Assembly (NCBI GenBank): GCA_900660155.1
Contig: CABFPE010000304.1
Coordinates: 124,057 to 188,056, forward strand
Length of the DNA: 64,000 nucleotides
From: Hofstenia miamia
Taxonomy: Eukaryota > Xenacoelomorpha > Acoela > Hofsteniidae
Direction: 5' to 3'
The notes below the pieces were generated by a model. The model was not told the origin of the DNA, ran no database searches, and saw only the letters and a list, made by a program, of their open reading frames with translations. Positions within the stretch are counted from its first letter, which is position 1, and every line of letters begins with the position of its first letter. The position numbers were made by a program, and so were the translations under genes. Of this stretch, positions 38,105 through 50,016 are shown piece by piece.

Positions 38105-38409
38105 ACCACTGCGCTACACAATAGTTGCATATTTCAGAAGAGCCTTTTCAATGGTACAGATTTCTAATACCAATATAATCTTTTTATTTTAGGTACAGTT
38201 TTTCCTTCATTCCAAATGCTAAAACGTCAGCAACGCTGTTTTTCGGAAAACTATTTTAGATAGTGTCATTGTTTATATTTTTACTCTTTATTTGTAAGAT
38301 AAAAGAATCAGTAGTATGATTTAACGCCATTTTTATAAGAAAAAATTTATTTTCATGGTAGTTGTATTTTACTAATAACTTCATACTAAATAATGACTAA
38401 TCAATTGAT

Positions 38410-38590
38410 TAAACTCGACTCAGCTCAGCTCGTTTTTCTTTTGAGTATTCAATGAAGCTCGCTTTTGCTTGAAATTTATTTTAAAATATTGCGCTCTCGG
38501 AATTTTTACATAGCTCATTTGGGCTTGTTGTATATCCAAATGCGTGTTCAGGCTCGGCTTGGCTCAGCAAGGCTCGGCTCGGCTCGTTGA
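38410..38590 (+). repeat. Word array GGCTCGGCTC
   Basis: AACTCGACTCAGCTCAGCTCG, GAAGCTCGC, GGGCTTG, CAGGCTCGGCTTGGCTCAGC and AAGGCTCGGCTCGGCTCG form a GC-rich array in otherwise AT-rich DNA. Its right part is included in the duplicated block at 39329-40079. Confidence 0.6.
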
Positions 38591-40079
38591 CAAGGTTGCC
38601 CAGAAACCAATGTGCATACTTATATATGAATATTTAGTAAAACCCTCGAAGTTTTAGACAAACTTGTGAAATAGGTGGGGTAAGTCAATGGTCGGCCCAA
38701 ACTACAGCTGTGTTAGGTCAGAAATTTTTATATAGCAGCCGTTTGCGCCATGATGATATATTGGCCTTATAGCCATTGCAATTTATAATATTCTGAATTG
38801 CGTTTTTTTATTTATATGCCCAGCCCAGTCTCACTGAAATACTTAGTCCCAGTAAATATGAGACTTGTTGGTTCTGCGGAATGCTACATCCTTCAAATTT
38901 TCATTGGCAAATTGTGTGCCAAACAAAATTAGAAAGTAGAAAAACGCGCGATCGATTTACAAATATGGCATCCTACTTTTACCTAAGATTTAATATAAGT
39001 TAGCAGTGTAAAAATTATATCCATAAATCAAGAATGTTCCAATTTTGAAATTTTGTACTGTCATACTTAAATTCTATATATGAAATGAATTTTTAAAATT
39101 CAGGCTATTTATATAATCATAGACTGAAATGAAATACAACAATTATGAAATTCGAACAAATCATGCTCTTATATGTGTGTTATGAAATTACATATNCAAG
39201 GTTGCCCAGAAACCAATGTGCATACTTATATATGAATATTTAGTAAAACCCTCGAAGTTTTAGACAAACTTGTGAAATAGGTGGGGTAAGTCAATGGTCG
39301 GCCCAAACTACAGCTGTGTTAGGTCAGNGTATTCAATGAAGCTCGCTTTTGCTTGAAATTTATTTTAAAATATTGCGCTCTCGGAATTTTTACATAGCTC
39401 ATTTGGGCTTGTTGTATATCCAAATGCGTGTTCAGGCTCGGCTTGGCTCAGCAAGGCTCGGCTCGGCTCGTTGACAAGGTTGCCCAGAAACCAATGTGCA
39501 TACTTATATATGAATATTTAGTAAAACCCTCGAAGTTTTAGACAAACTTGTGAAATAGGTGGGGTAAGTCAATGGTCGGCCCAAACTACAGCTGTGTTAG
39601 GTCAGAAATTTTTATATAGCAGCCGTTTGCGCCATGATGATATATTGGCCTTATAGCCATTGCAATTTATAATATTCTGAATTGCGTTTTTTTATTTATA
39701 TGCCCAGCCCAGTCTCACTGAAATACTTAGTCCCAGTAAATATGAGACTTGTTGGTTCTGCGGAATGCTACATCCTTCAAATTTTCATTGGCAAATTGTG
39801 TGCCAAACAAAATTAGAAAGTAGAAAAACGCGCGATCGATTTACAAATATGGCATCCTACTTTTACCTAAGATTTAATATAAGTTAGCAGTGTAAAAATT
39901 ATATCCATAAATCAAGAATGTTCCAATTTTGAAATTTTGTACTGTCATACTTAAATTCTATATATGAAATGAATTTTTAAAATTCAGGCTATTTATATAA
40001 TCATAGACTGAAATGAAATACAACAATTATGAAATTCGAACAAATCATGCTCTTATATGTGTGTTATGAAATTACATAT
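38445..40079. other. Block repeated around two single-N gaps
   Basis: A 751-bp block (38445-39195) recurs at 39329-40079. Between the two, at 39197-39327, is a 131-bp piece of the same block (38591-38721), bounded by N at 39196 and 39328. Order is XYZ-N-Y-N-XYZ with no visible differences, which is characteristic of scaffold stitching. Confidence 0.9.
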
Positions 40080-40089
40080 TTCCTCTTGG

Positions 40090-43000
40090 TAGACGTCATA
40101 GAACAAACACTATTCCACCAGTTATTAAATATCATTATTTTCATCTAATTGCGTCATTCACTATATTTTCATTTCGCTTTAATTAATTTCAGAATCTCAA
40201 AAATGGAAAGAATATTTGATAATATCATCTCTGTTTTTATTATTTAATTACTAAAAAAAGACTTCATTGAAAAATTAATGCAGCTTATTTTTGTTGTGGA
40301 TTTTCTTAGTCATATAGATTACTGATTTAGCTGAATATTTGTCAAAATCACTGGTGCTTTCTAAAAAAATTTATCTATGCTTTTAACTTAAAACTTCTAG
40401 AGATATTCAAAAATTATAAGTTCCACATTATGGAAGAATGCTTCCACTTGCTCACTGTGAGCTCTTGTAGGTACGTCTGTGGCACAATAGCTTCTGACTT
40501 TTTAAAAAAGAGAAGTTTAGTTGAAAAATTTTTATTTTATCAAGTGCTACAGGCAACTTCAGTACACATTCGCAAATAAATTCATCTAGAGAAATTTGTT
40601 TTAAAATCAGGGAAACTGATTTTTCCTTTAAAGGGAATAGTCAGCTTAGATCAATGGTAACGTATTAGCTTTTGAAATTTCAGCCCCATATAATACCAGG
40701 ACTGCTTCACAATATTTGGCGTTAGCACAAATTGCTAATTGCACCTTTCTACACCATAGTTTCATTCATTGGCCATCACTGGAGCTGTGTTCTTCTGAGA
40801 AGGGAAATTTAACATTATGCTAATGGCATGGTCTTCAAAAGAGGTTTTCAAAAGAAATAAAAAAAACAAGGACAAGGACAACACCCAAATTTGTTCATTA
40901 AACGCATTATGTCTAAGATTTTTTAATAACAAATGTAGTCTTGATGCTTTCGTGCTTATACAACAAAATCCATTGTTTCTCAAATATTTTTGAAATAAAA
41001 ATCATATTTCAATGGGCTTATTTGAATTATAGCTTAATAATAAAAAATAATCGCATCTCAATAATCTTTAACTTGCAAACTTTTTTATGTACGTCAAATT
41101 TCTAAATGGAATCTAGACAACATGTAATAAATTATATAATTTTAAGTGAAAATTCCATTCATCTAAATAAATAATTTATGTTGCCAATGTAAATAATAAT
41201 AATGTCAACATATTACTAAAATGTAAAAATAGAGTGAAAGAAATGTACATAATCAAATAACATAAACATCTACACTAGAGAATTCTAACAGTCGGCAAAA
41301 ACTAAGAACAACATTGTTTACTATTTAACTGATTCAATTCAAATACAATCATGAATCATAGGCATTGCCGATATATTTTTTCGACTATTTTATTACTATG
41401 TTTAAATTCGACGCCTGTTAGTTCCCCTTATATGGCTCCTATTTCTGTAGATTGCGCCAACACCTATGAATTATAGTCGTCAGAATTTTCCTTTTCTATA
41501 TAACTTAAAAACGAAGAAATAATTTGGAATATTTTTTCTTGAGATTTTCGAATATAAATAAATTATACCTACTTACACTAAAATTTAGTAGCATATATGA
41601 TTTGAGAATTGTTTTCACCTCGATTAAAGTGTTGTGGGCAAACATCAACCCCATTCATTAAATTGAAAACCACCTTGAAGTCACTTGAAGTCCTTGGAGG
41701 TGATCTGATTCAAAACTGTTTCTTACACGCCCATATCCAGGTTAGATGACCTGCCTACATGAAAGATTTCAAAGGATTGAAAGGTAATCTTCAAAATCGA
41801 TTATACTCATCACAGAAATATTATGAAGAGGGTAAAGCGTACAAGGCCGTGGCAAAATTCGATAAGTATTTTGCTCCAGAATGTAATATTCCCCCAATCA
41901 CTGAAGTTCGTTCATCCCGAGAATAGTCTGTGTTTTCTGAAAATCTTAACAACTTGACAATAATCAGCCTGAATTCAAACTGTACTGCACACAAAGAACG
42001 AAATTTTCAAAGAACTAATCTTTGATAAATACGAGAGTCATTTAAAAAATGCTACAATGATAATTTTGGAATGGAATTTCGACAATTTCCTTATAAAATA
42101 TAGAGCTTAGAAGAAATGAAGCATACGATATACAAAAAAAGATTACAGTCATGTCTATTTTTTGTTTATCTACAACCAACATGAACGAAAACTTAAACTA
42201 AAATATATTTCATGAAAGTACACTCCTTTGTTATCATATTGTGAAAACACAAAATACCTATTAAATCAGTTTGTAATTGAACTTGACCAGCTGATTATAG
42301 TTGACCATGGATTGAATTTATCATCGAACAACAGAAATATAACACAGAAATAGATGCATTTTCCGAACAACTTAAGTAAAATGGTTATTCTCACAAATCA
42401 TTAATGAAATCTTTTTTAATACACATTCGATAAATGTAAATCAAGAAGGCTCCAATGAATTTAACCGATCAGCAAAGTTCCTAATTGAAAATGTCGGCAA
42501 ATTAAGAAAGAACCAAGTACAATAATAGCACCAGTTCTCCATTTTGTTGATTTGGAGTGACAAGAAGGGCCTAGCATGAGCAATATTATCAGAAGGTCTG
42601 TTGATAAGTAATCTAGGAAGTTATACTTCTCCAAGATCTCATCGCTATGGGGTCATCGAGATTAGGAAATAATATGTAGGTGGACACAAAGACACTTACA
42701 CAAGGAACATTGAAATCCCAAATGAAATATACAAAACAAATAATGTGTTTGAACAATATCAGAGATGAATTACATCAACATTAAGGGCAAAATATATGTA
42801 ATAAAACTAAAAATAGAAAATTATGTTACATTAAGTGCTAGCCTTCGTAGAAATCAGTAAGAAACAAAACATAATTCTTTGCATAAATATCCGCGGCAAG
42901 TTATATTGCATAGAGTTCTAGAAATTATAATCTCTCACTGAAATTACATTCAATTTGAAAATTTGTTGAATGAATTCTGAGATGCAATGTCAAAGCAAAT

Positions 43001-44460
43001 ATTTGCATAAAGCTGGCAACAATAAGAAATGCAAAGAGCAATTTCTTCATTTGGTACAGTAAGTCGACCCCTAGATACAATTTTGAAAATTGAATTCTAA
43101 AATTTTCCTACTTAAATTTAAGTCTTCCACACTACAACCCACAAACATAAACTATGGCTTGCTTAGTTCAACATTTTCGACAAATAAGATAAAATTGATT
43201 TAATGAAAACCCATAAGAGATATAAGCCATCCAAAACTTGTCTCCTTAGTAAGAGATCTCACCATTTCTTTTAACAATGTCAGTTTCTGTTGAAGAAATT
43301 CCGTAGCTATATCTATCATCATTTTATACCAATGTTTGGTATCTACTTTGCCTATTTTAAAATAGTTGTTACCGTTTCAATTTCAACGAATCTACTCGTA
43401 TTATACACAGAACACAAATTGAGAACTGCAACAGTTTTCCCATCAAATACCTTAAGACCTAAAAATACCCTTTGCTTATCAAATTAAAAGGAGTGAGGAA
43501 ACTTTGTGTTAAAATTTGAACGTATTACAATATTTCCATATTCTTGTTTTAAGACATGTACTTCCTTTAGAATCTTGATAATTAAACATTAATGATTAAA
43601 TTTTTTCCGTATGCCAGTTATTAATTATTTTGCGCAAACTCATTGAGTATAATTATTGTATTTTGGAAGCAAGTTATTAATATAATAGTGATCGGTGATA
43701 CAATCAATGATATTAGATCCTGATTTCAATACGTTTTTGTTATGTTGATACAAAAATTTATCATTTTCAGCATTAACGAGAATCCATTTTATCATCAACG
43801 TTGGGCCTCCAAACAAACATGTTATCACAAAAACAAAAACAATTCTTGCTTTAGTATTTTTACAATTTGTATTGACAGCATAAGCTACATGATGATCACC
43901 AGAATGTTCAGTGCTCTCACTAAATTCTATGTCGATTAATAAAGTACAAGTATTCTGAAAATCAGTTCGCTTTAATAAGGATGCCTTCGCAAGCGATTAT
44001 AATTGTGAAATATTTGGCAGGGGTAGTAGTCTTCGTATATATTCATAACCATGTCTAGAATAAATTACAAGCTTTAAAAAAATAATAACGTCTCTAGAAT
44101 AACACGATTGTGATTCTCTATATAGTTTAATGGCTGAATTTTTAACAAATCATTTGTCTTTTCGTGAGGAAATAAAATTTTTTTATAGTTTCAAATAATT
44201 ACCAATGTGCTATTTTCAAGTTAAGAATTTCTCCTAGAGATGGAGTCAGTGTAGCACTCAGAAACCGTTGTTAACATTTCCAAGTTAGGGGGACCATGCC
44301 CTCGCAGCATTCAATAAATTTATCAGTTTTATTCTACTTCACCTGACATAAATTCAATTTTTTTAAAGGAATGGCATTAGTATTTGATAAATATTAACTA
44401 AAGTATATTATTTTTTCATTGTAATTTCCTCACAGAATATTTGAGCTAATACGTTTTAGA
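40090..44460. other. AT-rich DNA with a possible gag scrap
   Basis: Only the 41.8 kb gag-like frame is worth noting; the rest carries short AT-rich frames. Confidence 0.5.
41780..41935 (+). pseudogene. Possible LTR-retrotransposon gag remnant
   Basis: One frame reads YYEEGKAYKAVAKFDKYFAPECN, then ITEVRSSRE, followed by stops. Gypsy-like gag proteins have a similar xxYxxVxxKFDxYFxPxxNxxxERxxF block. No zinc knuckle, protease, RT or LTR was recognised in 40.1-44.4 kb, so this rests on one short match. Confidence 0.25.
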
Positions 44461-44461
44461 G

Positions 44462-44830
44462 TTTTTATATCGAAGAGGCGAGAGATGACAAATGACCCGT
44501 ACGACAATGGTAGCCTTTACATATGCATTGCCCAAGGCGAAGCATGCTTAACATTCCATGACATTATCATTTTGCGGAGGCCAATTCATGGAATCTAATT
44601 GGCTAATGAACAAATATTTAAACTGTCATAGAATGTTGCCAAACAAGAACCATGCAGTATGTTTACAGCATATGCGCTGCGACGATTATTTAGATGTATG
44701 TGTTCATAACCAATTAGATTTAATGAGCTGGCCTCCTCAAGATGGAATGTTAAATATGTATCGCCTTGATCTTGACATTTTATCACAATAGTCATTAATG
44801 AGAATTGACCATATCGTTGAAGCATAAAAA
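44462..44830. repeat. Foldback (long inverted repeat)
   Basis: Left arm 44531-44612 and right arm 44702-44772 are inverse copies: shared blocks in order are AAGGCGA, TTAACATTCCAT, GGAGGCCA, AATCTAATTGG and ATGAACA. The left arm has an 11-base insert. Weaker complementarity runs outward to 44462 and 44830 (TTTTTAT ends), with a central loop of about 90 bases. The open frames on both strands here (77 and 76 codons) are a by-product of the palindromic arms. It is probably a MITE or foldback. Confidence 0.75.
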
Positions 44831-46160
44831 TTTAATTCTATTTACGAAATAGTAGTTATCAGCAGTTTGCTGGACACATATACCATCCGTTTCTATTTCT
44901 TTACATTTCTTGTAAACTTCAGAAATCAAAATCCTGAAACAAATTTATTTGTTAATTTTCCTAAAATTTTTTCTATATGTAGAACGACGATCTACTCACG
45001 CCTTCCGAAATATATTTTTAGTAAAAATAAGGGCAATTTTTAGACTGATATTACCACTTTTGTGTGCTTATCGTTGTGCATCACTAATTGGGCAGTTTAA
45101 AAACAATTATATTACTGTTATTTGTTATATGATTTTTGAGTCTATTTATCCAAAGACCTTGTAATGATTAATTTTCTAATTAACTTCAAAAATAAAAAAC
45201 TTTAATTCTTCTAATTTTTAGTTTCCATTGAGAAGTCCCAGTAACATTTACAATGCAATATATTTTTAAGAAATTTTGAAAGGAACTTTGGAAGAACTTC
45301 TATAATTTCTCTGTTTTGTTAATATCCAAGGGTAATCAAGAAAATGCACATTCATATGTACGCCATCCACACTTGCAATACGGAGTAGCCGATTAATTCA
45401 TAATTATTTTTGCACGTAGCCGTTAATGTATACATTACATTTAAACAGCATGCCAGATAGTGGTAAAACAAAGCCACATTGCCTTGTATCAAGAGCTCTA
45501 TGATTCAAACAACAGTAGGCCTCATCAAGCAAAATATCTCATCAATCAGATAGCTGTTTGGAATCACAAAATCATACCCTCAAAGTTTAATAAATTTAGA
45601 AAAAATATTAGATAAGATAGACAGACAAAAAGTTGCAAGCCGGCGATTAAAATTCAACATATTTTAGTCAAATATGATGTTTCAAACAAAATTACTGCCC
45701 ATCAAATAACTATATCTAAAAAATAGCAAATATATTGGCTAAGATGACACTTCCAAACTTTGGGCAATAATTCCATGAAACATGGAAAATTGATTCTTAC
45801 ATGTGAAAATCAAATGTTAACTGTATTTTTTGTTAATCCATTGAGAATACTAGTGAAAATTGAGGGTGGTATAAGGATAACGACAATAACGTAACTCCAA
45901 GGCTGCCTTAAAGGTCGCCTTGCATTGCTCCCAAGTCCGTACCAATATTATAATGTAGAACAATAAATAAAAATACTTTCATAATATGAAAATGAACTGA
46001 AAACAGTCTTCCTTTATGCAATTTGAATTTTGTGTAATAATATATTTGTGTTCTTGTGGCTACGACAAGTGTAATACATAGAGATAATTAAGTTCAATAC
46101 ACTGAAATGGCCTAAGGAACTTACGAATAAAAACGTTTTTAATATAACTTTATAGATGTT
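44831..46160. other. AT-rich DNA, nothing recognised
   Basis: Between the foldback and the Penelope-like element. No supported coding. Confidence 0.55.
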
Positions 46161-46249
46161 TATATGCCTATATATATATATATATATATATTGTATATTT
46201 TTAGAAAAATAAGGAAAATAAATAAGTCACAACCAATATCGAAGAAATA

Positions 46250-46941
46250 CAATTAGAAGTATTGGCGCCCACCTGCAAGACTATATGGTTTGACCAAGAT
46301 TCATAAAGATTGCGAAACGCCATCATTTCCACCAATTCTTAGCATGGTTAATAGCAAAACTTCTAATTTAGCATGTTATCTTATTAAAATCGTTTATTCC
46401 ATCAGAGTTTAACATTTCAAACACAGCTGGACTTTTAGAAAAAATTGAGAAAATAAATAAATCAGAACCAATATTGAAAAATTACATTGTTAGTTTTAAT
46501 GTAAAATCATTATTTACGAATATCCCGTTAGAAGAAACAATTGATCACATTGCAAAACTAATAGATCCTACAAAATTGCGTATATCAATTGACACTTTGT
46601 GCACATTATTGAGATTATCTTGCACAAATGTTCTGTTTATGTTCAAGGAACAAACATATTTTCAAATTGATGGCTCTCCATTAAGCTCAACAATGGCATC
46701 TTTTGCAATAAATATGGTTGAAACTAAGCTTAAAGATTATAATAACAAAAATAAATTAATTATGTATGCTCGCTATGTTGACGATATATTTTGTGTGGTG
46801 ACAAATAAGAAGATTGCCAATGATCTGTTAAATTTCTTAAATGACATTAATCCATCTTTGAAATTCACAGTTGAAAAGGAACAAAATGAAAGATTAAGTT
46901 TTTTAGATTTGAAATTATTAAAACTGAAAACGATTTTGTAA
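46250..46941 (+). pseudogene. Penelope-like element reverse transcriptase
   Basis: At about 46268-46390 the + strand reads PARLYGLTKIHKD, then TPSFPPILSMVNS, the PARxYGLPKIHK and RPIxS blocks of Penelope-like (PLE) reverse transcriptases. After a frameshift, the block to 46941 continues YIVSFNVKSLFTNIPLEETI (motif A region), DGSPLSSTMASFAINMVE (usually MGSPLSxxxA) and MYARYVDDIFCVV. YVDD is the PLE catalytic motif, followed by LKFTVEKEQNERLSFLDL. PLEs are a distinct retroelement order related to telomerase RT. The order of blocks is intact; a frameshift, several stops and a truncated 5' part mark it as inactive. Confidence 0.9.
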
Positions 46942-46999
46942 CGAAATGGAATAAAAAAACACAAATACTGGACTATATATTCATTTTGCATCACATTGA

Positions 47000-47630
47000 G
47001 AGTTGATGCATAAAACAAATACGATCAAAGCAATCTTAAATCGAGCATTTCTTACATGCTCATCATATGAACATCTAATAAATGGGTTTGAAGCAAGATC
47101 AAACATCTTGTTAAAAATGGATATCCATAAAAAATGATTAAATCGGAAATGAATAGAATATTTTGTAATACAACACAACCAAGAAAAAATCAATTAGAAG
47201 AGAAATAACTTGGAAACTACCGTATATTACATCAAATTCAGTAACTACCTTAAAAAAGATGATCCAAAAATGTAACCAAGAATTAAGTGTCAAGATTATG
47301 CCAATATTTCAAACTCTGAAGACATCGCATTTTCTCAAAAACAAAGACTCTATTCCAACTCCTTTAGTTTCCTCATGTGTATACAATTATAAATGTGGTG
47401 AATGTGAAAGTTCATACTTGGGAAAACGAAAAGACAATTGGATTGCAGAATTTCAGAGCATATACGAGGTCATCTTCAGTCAGAAATATATTGTCATGAA
47501 TATGCACCTAAGAGGAAAAACTATTTTAATGAAAACCAAGCATACAAAATTTGTAGAAGCTATATTCATAAAAGAAACTAAGGAGAATCTATTATATAAA
47601 CAACTAATTCAAAGACTAAATATCGTATAA
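47000..47630 (+). pseudogene. Penelope-like element: linker and GIY-YIG endonuclease remnant
   Basis: The stretch 47259-47630 contains SCVYNYKCGECESSYLGKRKDN, which corresponds to the VYxxxCxxCxxxYIGxTxR start of the PLE GIY-YIG nuclease (here Y-LGK). A degenerate HxxxxxH-like part and a C-terminal KFVEAIFIKETKENLLYKQL follow. The zinc-knuckle cysteines CGEC are retained. 47000-47258 is the degraded linker. GIY-YIG follows RT in canonical PLEs, so the two blocks are one element. Confidence 0.75.
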
Positions 47631-47674
47631 GATCTACGAAATACAATTTTAATATTATAAAATTTGTATTTACC

Positions 47675-47722
47675 GCCATATGATGAGTGGAGACACTCGA
47701 AACATGTATACATAAGATATTT
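47675..47722 (+). ncRNA. Hammerhead-like stem-loop at the PLE 3' end
   Basis: Forty-five bases after the PLE nuclease stop is TGATGAG ... CTCGAAACATGT. Bases 47685-47689 (GAGTG) pair with 47694-47698 (CACTC) around a GAGA tetraloop, followed directly by GAAAC. TGATGA before and GAAA after a stem II is the hammerhead-ribozyme core, and PLEs are known to carry hammerhead motifs in their terminal repeats. Here C3 is replaced by A, and the stem absorbs the GA that should stay single-stranded, so activity is doubtful. It is best read as a decayed or variant motif. Confidence 0.5.
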
Positions 47723-47763
47723 CTTGTTTTTTGCAATGAATAGTTTAAGAACCATTTTTACAC

Positions 47764-47787
47764 TATATATATATATATATATATGTA

Positions 47788-47823
<36 letters not shown>
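47764..47823. repeat. (TA)n microsatellite after the PLE
   Basis: A 60-bp TA tract with GTATATATGTG interruptions, 40 bp after the hammerhead-like motif of the Penelope-like element. It may mark the element's 3' junction. Confidence 0.9.
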
Positions 47824-47829
47824 AGTTAA

Positions 47830-49040
47830 ATTGCAAACGGTTAAACGATGCAAGTCTCTATTAATTGTAAGGGGAATTGATCATTATTGACATCTGCGTG
47901 AATAAGGAAGTAGGGTGAAATTTTTTGTTTGTTTAGGGATGTCTATAACACTAAGTGTAGCAAAAGTACATGGTTTGCTTTTACTTTGCATCAGATTTAT
48001 TTATGGTATATTAATATTGTTCTAACTACTAGCTTGGTTTGGACTACATCATCAATGGAATAGTGTATATGCAAAAGAAGAACCCCATCTGCATCGATCC
48101 CTTTATTGGTAAATCTAAATATTTTCATTTTAATCACGAAGAAAGCTTTGATCTACAAAAGCGATCGATGTGAGCAGTGACATAAATCACATATTCCATT
48201 GAAAATCAAAGTAGAATAAAAAAAGATAACACATTTACGAAAACAAAACACATTAAAAGTAAGGTTTTTGAATAGCTTAGTTAGTGCATTTTTATTACTG
48301 ATAAGGAGCATTTAGATGGAGACATTAAAAGTACACAAGTAGGAGTTGAGCACATTCAATTTCTTGTTCTGTGATTATGTTAAGGATGCAGACCAAATTT
48401 TAAAATTGCAAAAATTTAAAGAAGGAGAAATGTAAAAGCAACTTTGAATTTAGAATCAGGGAATTGGTTGCATCACATTCAAAGTTTCGAATAAAACTTG
48501 AGTTCATCAAACAATGCAATGCATTTTGCAATTTAATGAAATATTCATAATTTTATTAGTATATGATATAATGCCACTGCTGTATGAAAAGTGTCAAAAT
48601 TTACAAAGATTGATATTTGATGATAGCAGCTGAAGTATCAGTTGAACTTTTTGCTATAAAATTAAGCGCGAACGCTTAGTAGTTACTAAATGACTCACTG
48701 TTCGGTGGAGCCAATCCAGACAGATATGCGATTAAGATGTGCATTCATTGAAATCCATTACAAGTGCTTCATTAAATTAGGATCAGATTCTATATTTAAG
48801 AATTTGGGAATGTCATAAACACTAAATTTACTATTTTTGAAATAAAATCATGAACGAATCAAGGAAGAACCACGGTGACAAAAATTGCATACATTTCTAA
48901 AAAAAAAATTTGAGTAAACTTAAATGCCAAATATCTTTAAGCTTTTCTAAAAATTATTTTTAGAGCAATAGAAACTACACCTTAGGGGCTATGGCTTGAT
49001 TAAATATCTTTTAGGGTACAATAAACAATTCTATTAATGT
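47830..49040. other. AT-rich DNA, nothing recognised
   Basis: Between the PLE tail and the foldback upstream of the LIM gene. Confidence 0.55.
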
Positions 49041-49047
49041 ATAAAGA

Positions 49048-49453
49048 ACAAGTACATTACAAAGCAATATACATGTACAATTACATGAAATATTTCTGTT
49101 GCGCGATAGCGTACGAAAATTGATTTCGCATGCTATCTTAATACATGGCATAAAGATATTTTTAGCAATTGCTCTAAATTAGCCTGCATTGTTATTCTCA
49201 AGAAATATATGGGCGAATAAAATGCAAAATGCCCCAAAATCTAACATTGCCTTTGAAGAAAGGCACTAGTACAATGCGTACTGCTTCACAATGCCGAAAG
49301 ATTTTGTGACAGCATAAAAATGCAGGCAAATTTAGAGCAATTGCTAAAAATATTTTTATGCCATGTATTAAGAAAGCACGCAAAATCAATTTTCATACGC
49401 CATGGCGCTACAGAAATATTTCGTAGCAAGAAATAGTTCGTGTAATGCACTAT
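49048..49453. repeat. Foldback upstream of the LIM gene
   Basis: Left arm about 49085-49195 and right arm about 49314-49428 are inverse copies at roughly 85% identity. Shared blocks include GAAATATTTCTGT, GAAAATTGATTT, CTTAATACATGGCATAAA and the run ATATTTTTAGCAATTGCTCT. A ~118-base spacer separates them. Weaker complementarity (GTRCATTAC) extends to about 49048 and 49453. RNA through it would fold into a long hairpin. It lies about 450 bases upstream of the LIM-gene start codon. Confidence 0.85.
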
Positions 49454-49907
49454 GCCATAGCTACCTAATAAGCGAAGTTGGTGTGAATTTAAAAGAATTT
49501 TTTTCGATACAATTTGGATGTTGCCGTCCAATTGCAGTCCTACTGTATTAATATAAATGCTGTTAATCGTTTCCATTAAGTTAGTTGTGTGGAGAAACCC
49601 CCATTTAGAAACAGCAGTTTAGGTGAAATGCTATACCATTACACAAAATGTTTTCACAATTTAGCGATTTTATCATATTTGAACGGTTCCAAGATTGTCT
49701 CTTAAGTTAGCCGAACACATTCACTTAATGGTTGTTTTCGAATTGTCTGCTTGTCGATTCTTAAAAAATGGTATTTGTGTTGAGAATGAGATTGTTTACT
49801 ATATTTCATTGTACATTTCCGCAATAACTGTTTGTCAAACAACAGTCAATTTCACGAATTGATTAGATTTTACAGAACTCGTACGCTTAACATATAAAAG
49901 AACAACG

Positions 49908-50016
49908 ATGCCATTCGGAGGAGCTCCTAAGTGTCCCGCCTGTGAGAAATCTGTCTACTTTGCAGAACAAACATTGTCAATGAACAAAACATGGCACAAG
50001 ACATGTCTAAGATGCA
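49908..50016 (+). CDS. Muscle LIM / cysteine-rich protein, exon 1
   Basis: Encodes residues 1-36, MPFGGAPKCPACEKSV onward, plus one base. It carries the first zinc site of a LIM domain: C9-x2-C12-x17-H30-x2-C33, and C36 opens the second site. PKCPxCxKSVYxAE is the signature of CRP/MLP-type (CSRP, Drosophila Mlp60A) proteins, which bind alpha-actinin and actin-associated partners in muscle and also enter the nucleus. The donor GTAGGT at 50017 splits codon A|CT in phase 1. An acceptor-like TTTTACAG at 49868-49875 lies 32 bases before the ATG. It could mark a 5'-UTR intron or a trans-splicing site. The start is the only ATG that gives the conserved MPF- N terminus. Confidence 0.93.

Noticed and set aside
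43290-43487. 65-codon hydrophobic frame as a further exon of the membrane protein
   Set aside because: No acceptor or donor in matching phase and the sequence does not continue the earlier exons convincingly.
44558-44825. 77- and 76-codon frames as exons
   Set aside because: They arise from inverse copies in the foldback arms; no conserved domain or splice context.
47609-47864. Ile-Tyr-rich frames on both strands
   Set aside because: Translation of the (TA)n tract after the Penelope-like element.
49892-49900. ATATAAAAG as a TATA box of the LIM gene
   Set aside because: It lies 8-15 bases before the start codon, too close for a transcription start plus leader, and after a likely splice acceptor.
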